DNA of 64,000 nucleotides from the NCBI GenBank assembly GCA_026390835.1, contig JAPLFD010000006.1, positions 62,001 to 126,000 on the forward strand. The letters are read 5' to 3'. This stretch comes from Sphingobacteriales bacterium. Lineage in GTDB: Bacteria > Bacteroidota > Bacteroidia > Sphingobacteriales > Sphingobacteriaceae. The position numbers were made by a program, and so were the translations under genes. Shown here piece after piece: positions 36,479 through 45,477 of the stretch (within the stretch, counting starts at the first letter, position 1; each line of letters opens with the position of its first letter). The notes beneath the pieces are model-generated. The model was given only the letters and a program-made list of their open reading frames with translations. It ran no database searches and was not told the DNA's origin.

Positions 36479-39049
36479 TTAGAAACTCATGCCTAAACGG
36501 GCAAAGAAACGACGTCCGTTATAATTCATTTGTACCGAATCCCAAGAGCCTCCGGCTTCGGTAGCACTTTGATTTTGTCTATCAGGGTACACATCCAATA
36601 CGTTATCTGCGCCTAAATTCAGGCTTAGGCTTTTACTCAACTTATATCCCAAAGACAAATCGGTGGTGATTTTTGGCGTATAAAACTGAGCTACATCATC
36701 ATAACCAATAAGCTTAATCTCTCCAAAACGCACTAAACGCACAGAACCGGTAAATTTCTTGTTGGAATAATCGAAACTTAGGTTCATTTTGCTTGGCGGA
36801 GCCGATGCTTTTACGAACGCTTGTTCTCTAGGGCCAAAATAAATAGCCTCTTTGCCTGCCAACTTGGTATTGGTTTTAATTTTTTGGATATCCATTTCAC
36901 TGAAGTTGGCAGCAAAGGTAGTTACCAATCTTCCGGTACCTAAAGTGGCATCATGAGTTAGATTGATATCGATTCCACGGTTTCGGCTATCAATGGCATT
37001 GGTAAAAAATTGTGCTTGCGTTACACCCAAATTCTGTAAATCTAAACCAATAACAGGATCACTATCCGTAAAATAACCCGTCAATACAATACGGTTTTTC
37101 ACATCAATTTGATACGCATCTACCGTTAAACTCAAGTTATTAAGCGGTTTCAAGGTAAAGCCTAAACTGCTATTTACCGCATTTTCTTGAGTTAATTTAG
37201 GAATACCCAAGGTACGAGTAAGGCTGCTCAAATTGCCTGCCAACAATACTTCTTTGGGCTGACCGGCCACAAAATTAGTAAAGGTGGTATTGAAATAGGT
37301 TTGCTGTAAAGATGGTGCACGGAAACCCGTACTTACCGATCCACGCAAGTTGAAGGCGTCAGAAAATTTATAACGCATGGCCAATTTACCATTTAAGGTA
37401 CTGCCAAAATCAGAATAATTCTCAAAACGCACTGCGGCGGTAACCAAATACTTTTTAGTTACGTCCAATTCCACATCAGTATACGCTGCCAAATTACTCC
37501 GGCTTACATTCACTTCATTTCTAGGTTGAAAACCCGGAAAACCCTGAGAACCCCCTGGAGTATTACCTGCTGGAGTATAATCTTTATACGAACCCTCTTC
37601 GCCAGCAAAAATCTCGTACCGATCTATCCGGTACTCTGTTCCAAAAGCTACGTTTAAACCCGAAGCCACTTTATCAAAGGGTTTGCTAAAGTTTAGGCTG
37701 GTGGTATTTTGAGTAAACTGAAAACCACCTGCATCAAAAAAAGTAGGAGTTTGTACACCTAAACTTGCATTGTTGGTGCCATCTACAAAATAGTGCATGC
37801 GGTTGCTGCCAAAGGTATTATTGAAATCGATATCCCACCCGTTTGACTTGGTACGGATACCTGTTGAGATGGATTTATCATCAATCTGCGATTGAATATG
37901 CGGATCGAATCCGTTAGGATAAATGGCATCCACATTATTAGGAGCACCTGCAAAACGGCTCCAAGCAAAGGCATCGGTAAAACGATTAGTATATCCGCCA
38001 AAAGCATATACCTCCGTTTCTTTACTCACTGGTAAAGATGCATTCACAAAGGTACCAAAATCACGACCAGAGGCATCGCCAAATTGACGACGGTAAATAT
38101 CTGGCGTAGCCGGATCAGGGGTAGGCACTCTTCTGGTTTTTTGCGCATTTAAATAATTCATGGAAAAGTTTACGAACCCCTTTTCACCAACCTGAATGCC
38201 ATAATTTCCACCAAATTGAGAACTAATGCCATCAAATTTCTTTTCGCCAAATTTGGGCGAACTATAAGCACCCGTATTTACAAAGCCAGTAAACTCATTT
38301 ACATTCTTTTTTAACACAATATTTACTACGCCGGCAATGGCATCAGAACCATATTGTGCCGAGGCGCCATCACGTAATATTTCCACATGATCTATAGTAG
38401 AAACCGGAATAGCATTTAAATCGGTACCGGTATTTCCACGGCCACGGGTACCAAATAAATTGATGAGTGAAGATTGATGGCGACGTTTCCCATTGATTAA
38501 CACTAAAGTTTGATCGGGACCTAAGCCACGAATAGTAGCCGGATCGATATGATCGGCACCATCAGAACCGGTTTGTTTATTGGCATTAAAAGAAGGAGCC
38601 GCATATTCTAACAAGCGGTTTAATTCTAATTTACCGGTTTGTTTAATCACACTTTTCATGTCGATAATATCTATCGGCACGGCCGTTTCGGTAGCACTTC
38701 TACGTAAACTACGAGAGCCCACCACCACCACTTCAGATAGCGAAGTAGAATTTTCTTTTAAGCTAACGGTCATTTCATAGAGTCCGTTGCTAGCTTCGGG
38801 CACAACCAACTCTTGGGCTTGATAGCCCAACATAAAAAATCTAATAATGGCCGATTTTCCGCTCACTTCGAGATTAAAAATCCCATTAGCATTGGTGGCC
38901 GTACCTTTACCCGAACCTTTTTCAGATACACTCACGCCAGGCATTGGCTGACCTTGTGCATCCTTCACTATTCCTTGAACTCTCAACTGAGCGTATAACC
39001 CACTGAGGGAAATACAAACTAAAAATAGAGCAATTGTTACTTTTTTCAT
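36479..39049 (-). CDS. TonB-dependent receptor
   Basis: 856 residues from ATG 39049; a longer frame to 39121 lacks a signal peptide start. Signal peptide, then a carboxypeptidase-regulatory-like domain (about 22-105: V-K-D-A-Q-G-Q-P-M-P-G-V-S), a plug domain (R-G-L-G-P-D-Q-T-L-V-L-I-N-G-K-R, D-G-A-S-A-Q-Y-G-S-D-A-I-A-G-V) and a beta-barrel to the C-terminal Phe. Imports a siderophore, cobalamin or glycan; substrate unknown. No SusD partner follows, which argues against a Sus-type polysaccharide locus. Confidence 0.92.
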   Translation of the reverse strand: MKKVTIALFLVCISLSGLYAQLRVQGIVKDAQGQPMPGVSVSEKGSGKGTATNANGIFNLEVSGKSAIIRFFMLGYQAQELVVPEASNGLYEMTVSLKENSTSLSEVVVVGSRSLRRSATETAVPIDIIDMKSVIKQTGKLELNRLLEYAAPSFNANKQTGSDGADHIDPATIRGLGPDQTLVLINGKRRHQSSLINLFGTRGRGNTGTDLNAIPVSTIDHVEILRDGASAQYGSDAIAGVVNIVLKKNVNEFTGFVNTGAYSSPKFGEKKFDGISSQFGGNYGIQVGEKGFVNFSMNYLNAQKTRRVPTPDPATPDIYRRQFGDASGRDFGTFVNASLPVSKETEVYAFGGYTNRFTDAFAWSRFAGAPNNVDAIYPNGFDPHIQSQIDDKSISTGIRTKSNGWDIDFNNTFGSNRMHYFVDGTNNASLGVQTPTFFDAGGFQFTQNTTSLNFSKPFDKVASGLNVAFGTEYRIDRYEIFAGEEGSYKDYTPAGNTPGGSQGFPGFQPRNEVNVSRSNLAAYTDVELDVTKKYLVTAAVRFENYSDFGSTLNGKLAMRYKFSDAFNLRGSVSTGFRAPSLQQTYFNTTFTNFVAGQPKEVLLAGNLSSLTRTLGIPKLTQENAVNSSLGFTLKPLNNLSLTVDAYQIDVKNRIVLTGYFTDSDPVIGLDLQNLGVTQAQFFTNAIDSRNRGIDINLTHDATLGTGRLVTTFAANFSEMDIQKIKTNTKLAGKEAIYFGPREQAFVKASAPPSKMNLSFDYSNKKFTGSVRLVRFGEIKLIGYDDVAQFYTPKITTDLSLGYKLSKSLSLNLGADNVLDVYPDRQNQSATEAGGSWDSVQMNYNGRRFFARLGMSF

Positions 39050-39189
39050 ATTATTTGTTTTTGGACTAAAGAACGAAGATAAAAAGTTTTTTGTATGTCC
39101 AAAACAATTAGCGTGTGCCAAAGGTGGAAGAAAAAAGGTTTTTTTGTACCTTAGCGCACGTCTATTTTAGAACTAAAAAAGAAATAAAC

Positions 39190-41445
39190 ATGGCATTTGA
39201 TATCCAGATGATTAAAAAAGTTTACCAAAACTTCGAGAGCAGAGTAAATGCTGCCCGTACCGTTGTGGGTAAACCTTTAACGCTTACCGAGAAAATTTTA
39301 TACGCCCACTTGTGGGACGAAAAAACCGATATAGCCTTTAAACGTGGGCACGATTATGTTGATTTTGCACCCGACCGTGTAGCCATGCAAGATGCAACCG
39401 CACAAATGGCCCTTTTGCAATTTATGCAAGCTGGGCGCCCGAAAGTAGCGGTACCCTCTACGGTACATTGCGATCACTTAATTACAGCAAAAGACGGTGC
39501 GGATATAGATTTACCACACGCCCGTAGCGAAAGTAAAGAAGTTTTCGATTTCCTATCCTCTGTATCAAATAAATATGGTATTGGTTTCTGGAAACCAGGT
39601 GCCGGCATTATTCACCAAGTGGTATTAGAAAATTATGCATTTCCTGGTGGAATGATGATTGGAACCGATTCGCACACCGTAAATGCAGGTGGTTTAGGTA
39701 TGGTTGCTATTGGAGTTGGCGGTGCCGATGCCTGTGATGTAATGGCTGGCTTAGCCTGGGAGCTTAAATTTCCGAAATTAATTGGCGTAAAACTAACCGG
39801 CAATTTAAGCGGTTGGACAGCCCCTAAAGATGTGATTTTAAAAGTCGCCGGCATTTTAACCGTAAAAGGTGGTACCGGTGCTATTGTTGAATATTTTGGC
39901 GAAGGTGCTATTGCCATGTCTTGTACCGGAAAAGGTACTATTTGCAACATGGGTGCCGAAATTGGTGCAACAACGTCAACTTTTGGTTACGATGAATCTA
40001 TGGAGCGTTACCTACGTTCTACCAACCGTAATGATATTGCAGATGCTGCAAATGCAGTTAAAGAACATTTAACGGGTGATGATGAAGTTTACGCAAACCC
40101 TGAATTATATTTTGATCAAGTTATTGAAATTGATTTATCAACACTTGAACCACACTTAAACGGTCCGTTTACACCAGATTTAGCTACGCCAGTTTCAGAA
40201 ATGAAAGCTGCTGCAGCTACGCATGATTGGCCTTTAACTGTAGAATGGGGTTTAATCGGTTCTTGTACAAACTCTTCTTACGAAGATTTATCAAGAGCAG
40301 CTTCAATAGCTAAACAAGCAATTGATAAAGGTTTAGGTACAAAATCATCTTTTGGTATTAACCCAGGGTCTGAGCAAGTGCGTTACACTGCAGACAGAGA
40401 TGGTTTATTAGGTGTTTTTGAAGACTTAAACGCTACAATTTTCACAAACGCTTGTGGCCCTTGTATTGGTATGTGGGACAGAGTAGGTGCCGAAAAACAA
40501 GAAAGAAATACCATTGTGCATTCGTTTAACAGAAATTTTGCTAAAAGAGCAGATGGTAATCCAAATACATGTGCATTTGTTGCATCACCAGAAATGGTTG
40601 CGGCTATTGCAATAGCTGGAAGGTTAGATTTTAACCCACTAACCGATACCTTAACCAACAATAAAGGCGAACAAGTCAAATTAGATCCCCCAGTAGGAGA
40701 TGAGTTACCGTTAAAAGGTTTTGATGTTGAAGACGCTGGTTACCAAGCCCCTGCTGCCGATGGCTCTGGCGTACAGGTATTGGTATCACCAACGTCGCAC
40801 CGTTTACAATTGCTAGATCCGTTTAAAGCATGGGAAGGTACTGACCTTATGGGCCTTAAATTATTAATTAAAGCCAAAGGAAAATGTACTACCGACCACA
40901 TTTCGATGGCTGGTCCCTGGTTAAAATTCCGTGGTCACTTAGATAACATTTCAAACAACATGCTAATTGGGGCGGTAAACTACTTTAACGAGAAAACCGA
41001 TACCGTTAAAAACCAATTAACCGGCGAATACGGACCAGTTCCGGCTACGCAACGTGCCTACAAAGCTGCCGGCATTGGTTCTATTGTAGTGGGGGATGAA
41101 AACTATGGCGAAGGCTCTTCTCGTGAGCACGCAGCCATGGAGCCCCGTCATTTAGGTGTACGTGCAGTATTGGTAAAATCGTTTGCCCGTATCCACGAAA
41201 CCAATTTGAAAAAACAAGGCATGTTGGCCTTAACCTTTGCCAACACCGCCGATTACGATAAAATTCAAGAAGACGATCAGATTGATATTGTAGGCTTAAC
41301 TGCTTTTGCTTCAGAAAAACCGTTAACCTTAGTTTTAAACCATAAAGATGGTTCTAAAGACGAAATTAGCGTAAATCATACCTACAACGCTCAACAAATT
41401 GAGTGGTTTAAAGCGGGTGGTGCCTTAAATATGATGAGAGCTTAA
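39190..41445 (+). CDS. Aconitate hydratase
   Basis: 751 residues from ATG 39190; the open frame reaches further upstream without homology. Fe-S ligands Cys359 (G-S-C-T-N-S-S), Cys422 and Cys425 (A-C-G-P-C-I-G-M-W), [11 protein letters not shown] and the C-terminal swivel domain with G-S-S-R-E-H-A-A. Interconverts citrate and isocitrate in the TCA cycle. Codons about 278-484 use a different codon repertoire from the rest of the gene. Confidence 0.96.
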   Translation: MAFDIQMIKKVYQNFESRVNAARTVVGKPLTLTEKILYAHLWDEKTDIAFKRGHDYVDFAPDRVAMQDATAQMALLQFMQAGRPKVAVPSTVHCDHLITAKDGADIDLPHARSESKEVFDFLSSVSNKYGIGFWKPGAGIIHQVVLENYAFPGGMMIGTDSHTVNAGGLGMVAIGVGGADACDVMAGLAWELKFPKLIGVKLTGNLSGWTAPKDVILKVAGILTVKGGTGAIVEYFGEGAIAMSCTGKGTICNMGAEIGATTSTFGYDESMERYLRSTNRNDIADAANAVKEHLTGDDEVYANPELYFDQVIEIDLSTLEPHLNGPFTPDLATPVSEMKAAAATHDWPLTVEWGLIGSCTNSSYEDLSRAASIAKQAIDKGLGTKSSFGINPGSEQVRYTADRDGLLGVFEDLNATIFTNACGPCIGMWDRVGAEKQERNTIVHSFNRNFAKRADGNPNTCAFVASPEMVAAIAIAGRLDFNPLTDTLTNNKGEQVKLDPPVGDELPLKGFDVEDAGYQAPAADGSGVQVLVSPTSHRLQLLDPFKAWEGTDLMGLKLLIKAKGKCTTDHISMAGPWLKFRGHLDNISNNMLIGAVNYFNEKTDTVKNQLTGEYGPVPATQRAYKAAGIGSIVVGDENYGEGSSREHAAMEPRHLGVRAVLVKSFARIHETNLKKQGMLALTFANTADYDKIQEDDQIDIVGLTAFASEKPLTLVLNHKDGSKDEISVNHTYNAQQIEWFKAGGALNMMRA
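40020..40640 (+). other. Tract of atypical codon usage inside the aconitase gene
   Basis: By hand count, upstream Thr codons are mostly ACC (about 11 of 20) and Arg mostly CGT (about 7 of 9). Inside the tract Thr is mostly ACA (7 of 12, ACC once), Arg mostly AGA (6 of 8), Ser often TCA, and GCC almost absent. After about 40640 the usual ACC/CGT pattern returns. The edges are approximate. Confidence 0.65.
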
Positions 41446-41460
41446 TTTCTCGACTTACAT

Positions 41461-41489
41461 GGCGGCACGCATGCGTGCCGCCATTTTTT
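41461..41489 (+). terminator. Terminator of the aconitase gene
   Basis: Perfect 22-base palindrome (41461-41482) rich in GC, followed by A and a T-run. Confidence 0.85.
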
Positions 41490-41502
41490 ATACCGCCTAT
41501 CC

Positions 41503-41976
41503 ATGAAAATTAGCCTTCTTTGCATCAGTAAAACCACCGAAGCATATTTGCAAGAAGGCATTCGTATCTACGAAAATCGTTTGCAGCATTATTGCAAATA
41601 CCAACGCACAGAAATTCCGGATTTAAAGAACAGTAAAAACCTCTCTTTTGACCAACAAAAACAAAAAGAGGCCGAACTACTTCTGGCAAAAATTAGCCCT
41701 AGTGATTTTGTGGTGTTACTTGATGAAAACGGCAAAGAACTAGATTCCGTTCAGTTTAGTAAAGAACTAAACAAATGGATGAACCAAAGTACCGCACATG
41801 TGGTTTTTATAATTGGTGGCCCTTATGGCTTTCATGCCAGCGTATACGAGCGGGCAAATCTTAAATTATCGCTTTCTAAACTCACCTTTTCGCACCAAAT
41901 GGTGCGTCTGTTCTTTACCGAACAGCTTTACCGAGCCTTTAGTATTCTCCGAGGCGAACCCTACCACCACCTATAA
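41503..41976 (+). CDS. rlmH: 23S rRNA pseudouridine(1915) N3-methyltransferase
   Basis: 157 residues. It starts M-K-I-x-L-L-x-I-x-K-T and has L-D-E-N-G-K-E-L-D-S, the F-I-I-G-G-P-Y-G-F knot segment and the conserved C-terminal R-A-F-S-I-L-R-G-E-P-Y-H-H. SPOUT-type methyltransferase acting on the 70S ribosome. Confidence 0.96.
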   Translation: MKISLLCISKTTEAYLQEGIRIYENRLQHYCKYQRTEIPDLKNSKNLSFDQQKQKEAELLLAKISPSDFVVLLDENGKELDSVQFSKELNKWMNQSTAHVVFIIGGPYGFHASVYERANLKLSLSKLTFSHQMVRLFFTEQLYRAFSILRGEPYHHL

Positions 41977-42120
41977 TTTTAGTAGAAATTATTTTTCTTT
42001 AAAATTAAAATCTTATATTTATGCGCAGTATGTGCATTAGATAGAACGTAAATCCCTTTCCTACCCAGAGCCGAAACCCGCACATAGCGAATTTTTTTTT
42101 ACCGTTAAATTAACAATGCT

Positions 42121-43722
42121 ATGAAAAACAAGTACACCCTAGGGCTTGTTCTTACCTGCTGCATGGTCGTATTGGCTTGCAGTAAAAACGAACCACAAGC
42201 ACCCAATGTAGGGCTTACGCCTACCCGCATGCGTACCAACAATGCAGAACCCGCAGCCTACCGCGAAGGCAATTTAATTTTGGGTAAAAAACTAAACAAT
42301 CCCTACACGATTGAGAACATGAAACTAGCCGTAGCCGCTCTCAACAAAAAAGGTCTGTATCGATTAGCACCGGCCCAGGTAAAAGCATCGCATTATTATG
42401 TACGCTTTACACCTACCGATTCTGTACAAGCCAATGCCTTAGACAAGCAACCTAATTTAACTTTGTACCCCTACCCGCTCGATTATGAAATTGCAGAGCG
42501 TGGCAATTATTACCTCGATCCCAGTACGCCAAAAGGTGCTTTTGCCTACCAATACGCCTCCGTTAAGGTTAATTACCCCTTTAGTAGGCAAATTAAGTAC
42601 GAAATTTTAAGTCCACTGTACATACCTGAAGAAGACCAAGCGTTAAAAGGCACCGAAAACGTAAGCTATGTGGAGCAATTGCTCAACCAAGCCTATAAAC
42701 AAACTGGCAATTTCCAAGATACCGTAGCCCTTAGTAAGCCCAATGTAAAACACCCTTGGTATGCCCCAGGCGGCAAAATACAAGTATGGGATACCCGCCT
42801 AAACAAACTAATTGGACTAGAGGGGCTTGACATGCGTGCCCGCCGCTGGTTTACTACCTACCATGCCCGTACCGATTTTTTTGGCAATTACCGCATGAAC
42901 AATACCTTTAAGCACCCCTGCAACTATTCTTTATGGTTTAACCAAGAAGATTTTACCGTAAGGCCTCATCTATTTGATTTTACCGCTTGGATAGATGGCC
43001 CCAAACAATACGAAGATTGGAATGTAGATATTATGGGTGGCTACGACCGCTTTGTAAGCCACATATTTAGAGGAGCTTACCGCTATCATTATGGCTTTAT
43101 TGATGGGCTAAAACGACCCTATTTGCCCATAGCACGGCTCAAATATATTGCAAAAGATTCTGGTGGTCCCTCTGGAAATACCTTGGTGCCATTTCCTATT
43201 ATATACATCCATCGGTATGATAAAAGCAATATTGAGCACAGCTCTGATGAAATTTTTTCTAGCACCTGCCATGAAACCGCTCACAGTAGCCACCAACACC
43301 GTATGGATTTTTTAGCAATTAGCTATGCAACGGTAAGTACTTGGCTACAAGAAAGCTGGGCTGTTGGGGTAGAATGGTGGCTCACTAAATTGGAGTATAA
43401 AAATACCCGAGGAATAGCAAATTATGGGGATTATGATTATGTCATTTCAGTAGAATTTCCAAATAAACAAGGCTATCAAAAATGGACACTAGCCGATGAC
43501 AACGAATACACAAACATTTATATTAACCTCATTGACGATTACAATGAAAAAGGAATATTAAGCACTACTGATGATGATGTAAAAGGTTATACCCTAGCTA
43601 ATATTGAGGACAGTATGCTGCACCAAATTTTCACCCTCAAGAGTTTAGAGAAAAAGTTGAAAGAACATAAACCCAGTGGGGTTACTGATGAGGACATCGA
43701 TAAATTACTGAACTATTATTAA
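42121..43722 (+). CDS. Lipoprotein with HExxH zinc-peptidase-like C-terminal part
   Basis: 533 residues. Lipobox V-L-A-C at residues 17-20. The N-terminal two thirds has segments H-Y-Y-V-R-F, Y-P-Y-P-L-D-Y-E-I, Y-Y-L-D-P and a later R-A-R-R-W-F plus P-C-N-Y-S, which I recall from a widespread Bacteroidetes lipoprotein family with variable C-termini. The last third has H384-E-T-A-H388 and, 23 residues on, Q-E411-S-W-A with a candidate third ligand, the gluzincin pattern. The 5' part uses the GC-rich local codons; from about 43140 the gene is distinctly AT-richer. Followed by three lipoproteins that look linked to it. Activity and target unknown. Confidence 0.7.
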   Translation: MKNKYTLGLVLTCCMVVLACSKNEPQAPNVGLTPTRMRTNNAEPAAYREGNLILGKKLNNPYTIENMKLAVAALNKKGLYRLAPAQVKASHYYVRFTPTDSVQANALDKQPNLTLYPYPLDYEIAERGNYYLDPSTPKGAFAYQYASVKVNYPFSRQIKYEILSPLYIPEEDQALKGTENVSYVEQLLNQAYKQTGNFQDTVALSKPNVKHPWYAPGGKIQVWDTRLNKLIGLEGLDMRARRWFTTYHARTDFFGNYRMNNTFKHPCNYSLWFNQEDFTVRPHLFDFTAWIDGPKQYEDWNVDIMGGYDRFVSHIFRGAYRYHYGFIDGLKRPYLPIARLKYIAKDSGGPSGNTLVPFPIIYIHRYDKSNIEHSSDEIFSSTCHETAHSSHQHRMDFLAISYATVSTWLQESWAVGVEWWLTKLEYKNTRGIANYGDYDYVISVEFPNKQGYQKWTLADDNEYTNIYINLIDDYNEKGILSTTDDDVKGYTLANIEDSMLHQIFTLKSLEKKLKEHKPSGVTDEDIDKLLNYY

Positions 43723-43734
43723 AACCAGATTATT

Positions 43735-44208
43735 ATGAAAGTATTATATATTCTTATTGCCTTTTTAATAGTTTCCTGCATAAAAGAAACTAGAAGTGAC
43801 AGCTACACCTATATAGTCAATAATACAGCGCATAATATTTCTATAATGGCCTATTATAATGGCAATATTGAACCTAGTCTTTCGGCAAATATTGCCCCTC
43901 AAGAACAAAAAATAATAAACTATAATGGTGGCCTAGGCAGCACAGATATTGCTGGAGGCTTTTCATACGGCGCTATCTTAGGTATCATGGATTCTGTTTT
44001 AGTAATTTTTGATAACAAAGATTCCATATCTCATTATAATACACAGCTAATTGGTGGGGCTAAAAATTTCTACACCTATGATTCAGCAAGAAACCTATAT
44101 AACCGAAACAATTACGTACATGAAATTGCCGAGCACTCTAGTAAAAAGGTGGTACACCACTTTATTTATACGTTCACCGAGCAAGATTATCTAGATGCAA
44201 AACAATAA
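43735..44208 (+). CDS. Small lipoprotein, copy 1 of three paralogues
   Basis: 157 residues with lipobox I-V-S-C. It begins 12 bases after the HExxH lipoprotein. Shared with the next two genes: S/K-D-x-V/I-L-V-I-F-D in the middle, R-N-L-Y-N, and the C-terminal Y-x-F-T-E-Q-D-Y-(L/I)-D-A-x-Q. Beta-rich appearance, no catalytic motif. I do not recognise the family. It may be a partner, inhibitor or immunity-type protein for the upstream lipoprotein. Confidence 0.7.
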   Translation: MKVLYILIAFLIVSCIKETRSDSYTYIVNNTAHNISIMAYYNGNIEPSLSANIAPQEQKIINYNGGLGSTDIAGGFSYGAILGIMDSVLVIFDNKDSISHYNTQLIGGAKNFYTYDSARNLYNRNNYVHEIAEHSSKKVVHHFIYTFTEQDYLDAKQ

Positions 44209-44212
44209 ACCT

Positions 44213-44244
44213 AACCCTTAGCCCAAAATTTTGTGCTAGGGGTT
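44213..44244 (+). terminator. Hairpin after lipoprotein copy 1
   Basis: AACCCTTAGC / GCTAGGGGTT with a 12-base interior. The equivalent hairpin after copy 2 is the same apart from changes that keep pairing. Confidence 0.7.
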
Positions 44245-44254
44245 TAAAAATAGT

Positions 44255-44359
44255 ATGATGAAAATTTTCACCCTCAAGAGTTTAGAGAAACAGTTGAAAG
44301 AACATAAACCCGCCGGCGTAACCGATGCCGATATTGATAAACTTCTACTTTATTACTAG
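44255..44359 (+). pseudogene. Leftover 3' end of a second HExxH-lipoprotein gene
   Basis: 34 codons matching the last 32 of the upstream HExxH lipoprotein. The first about 50 bases (44263-44313) are almost identical to 43627-43677; the remainder is diverged mostly at synonymous sites. It is preceded in frame by ATG-ATG and ends five bases before lipoprotein copy 2. The rest of that gene copy is absent. Confidence 0.75.
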
Positions 44360-44363
44360 CCCC

Positions 44364-44837
44364 ATGAAAACACAACTATTAATAACCTATATGGCTGTGT
44401 TACTTTGCGCTTGTAAGGAAACGACGAAATACTCGATTACCTATGCAGAAAATACTACCGGGCATGCCATTTCTGGGAGGGCCTATTACAAAGGGAATTT
44501 TAATAAATATGATTCTTTTGAACTAGCTCCCTATGAAAAAAAACAAATATACCGCATTGGAGGTTGGGGGAGTAAAGATGGCAAGGGGCTCTCTTACGGT
44601 GAAATGGCTATCATTAATGACTCGATTCTCGTGATTTTTGACCATACGGATACCATAGCGCATTATAAACCTACACTAATAGGTGGTGCTAAACACTTTT
44701 ATCTCTTTAGTTCGACACGTAATTTGTACAATGAGGCTAATTATATAGAAACCTTGATAGAAAAGTCTTCAAATAATACTAACCATTATTTTCTGTACAC
44801 GTTCACAGAACAAGATTATATAGATGCAAGCCAATAA
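44364..44837 (+). CDS. Small lipoprotein, copy 2 of three paralogues
   Basis: 157 residues from ATG 44364, with lipobox L-C-A-C followed by K-E-T as in copy 1 (C-I-K-E-T). A longer frame from 44325 only reads the leftover peptidase tail in another frame. Matches copy 1 across its whole length: L-I-G-G-A-K-x-F-Y, R-N-L-Y-N and Y-T-F-T-E-Q-D-Y. Function unknown; see copy 1. Confidence 0.7.
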   Translation: MKTQLLITYMAVLLCACKETTKYSITYAENTTGHAISGRAYYKGNFNKYDSFELAPYEKKQIYRIGGWGSKDGKGLSYGEMAIINDSILVIFDHTDTIAHYKPTLIGGAKHFYLFSSTRNLYNEANYIETLIEKSSNNTNHYFLYTFTEQDYIDASQ

Positions 44838-44840
44838 ACT

Positions 44841-44874
44841 TAACCCCCAGCCCAAAATTTTGAGCTGGGGGTTA
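44841..44874 (+). terminator. Hairpin after lipoprotein copy 2
   Basis: TAACCCCCAGC / GCTGGGGGTTA, paralogous to the hairpin at 44213; a T-A pair there is a C-G pair here. Confidence 0.75.
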
Positions 44875-44877
44875 AAA

Positions 44878-44934
44878 TTGAAAGAACATAAACCCAATGG
44901 AGTTACAGATGCAGATATAAAAAAGCATGTATGA
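44878..44934 (+). pseudogene. Leftover 3' end of a third HExxH-lipoprotein gene
   Basis: 19 codons (including the stop) aligned with the end of the same gene: L-K-E-H-K-P-N-G-V-T-D-A-D-I. Its first 18 bases are identical to the corresponding part of the other two copies. The rest has been lost. It lies just before lipoprotein copy 3. Confidence 0.7.
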
Positions 44935-44954
44935 TATTATTAATAATTAATCAC

Positions 44955-45422
44955 ATGAAAAAGCCTCTTATTTTTTTGGTCTTCGTACTTATTGCATGTA
45001 CGGATTTGGAATATACCCGTTGTTACACGTATATGCAAAATGATTCTAGCCACCACATAAGCGTAAAATCCTATTTTATGGGCAGCCTTACTCCTTTCCT
45101 TTCATTTGACTTATTGCCCAATGAAAAAAAGGAAGTATTGTCTAGACAAAGCAGGGGTCTAGGTAGTGGTGAATCTTATGCCTTAATGGCAACTGGAGAA
45201 GATTCTATCTTAGTAATTTTTGACAATGTAGACACCATTATACATTACAGAAGACCAGAACTAGTTAACCCAAACAAGAAATACATCTTATTCGAGTCAC
45301 CTCGAAATTTATACAATTCAGCAAACTATGTTAAAAAAACAATAAATAAAACAGCATACCATGCAACCTATAGTTATTCATACGCTTTTACCGAGCAAGA
45401 TTATCTAGATGCAAAACAATAA
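44955..45422 (+). CDS. Small lipoprotein, copy 3 of three paralogues
   Basis: 155 residues from ATG 44955; an ATG at 44931 would overlap the leftover tail and gives a poorer signal peptide. Lipobox L-I-A-C. The most diverged copy, but with S-I-L-V-I-F-D, R-N-L-Y-N and A-F-T-E-Q-D-Y-L-D-A-K-Q at the end. Function unknown; see copy 1. Confidence 0.7.
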   Translation: MKKPLIFLVFVLIACTDLEYTRCYTYMQNDSSHHISVKSYFMGSLTPFLSFDLLPNEKKEVLSRQSRGLGSGESYALMATGEDSILVIFDNVDTIIHYRRPELVNPNKKYILFESPRNLYNSANYVKKTINKTAYHATYSYSYAFTEQDYLDAKQ

Positions 45423-45427
45423 AGCAT

Positions 45428-45460
45428 AAAAAAAGCCCTCCTAAATTCGGGAGGGCTTTT
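45428..45460. terminator. Terminator between lipoprotein copy 3 and DUF5606 gene
   Basis: Stem AAAAGCCCTCC / GGAGGGCTTTT with flanking A- and T-runs; convergent genes. Confidence 0.85.
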
Positions 45461-45477
45461 CACAAAGATGTAAAAAT

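Noticed and set aside
39050-39189. Upstream extensions of the TonB receptor and aconitase frames
   Set aside because: Both would overlap the shared divergent promoter region and lack homology; internal ATGs give a proper signal peptide and the normal aconitase start.
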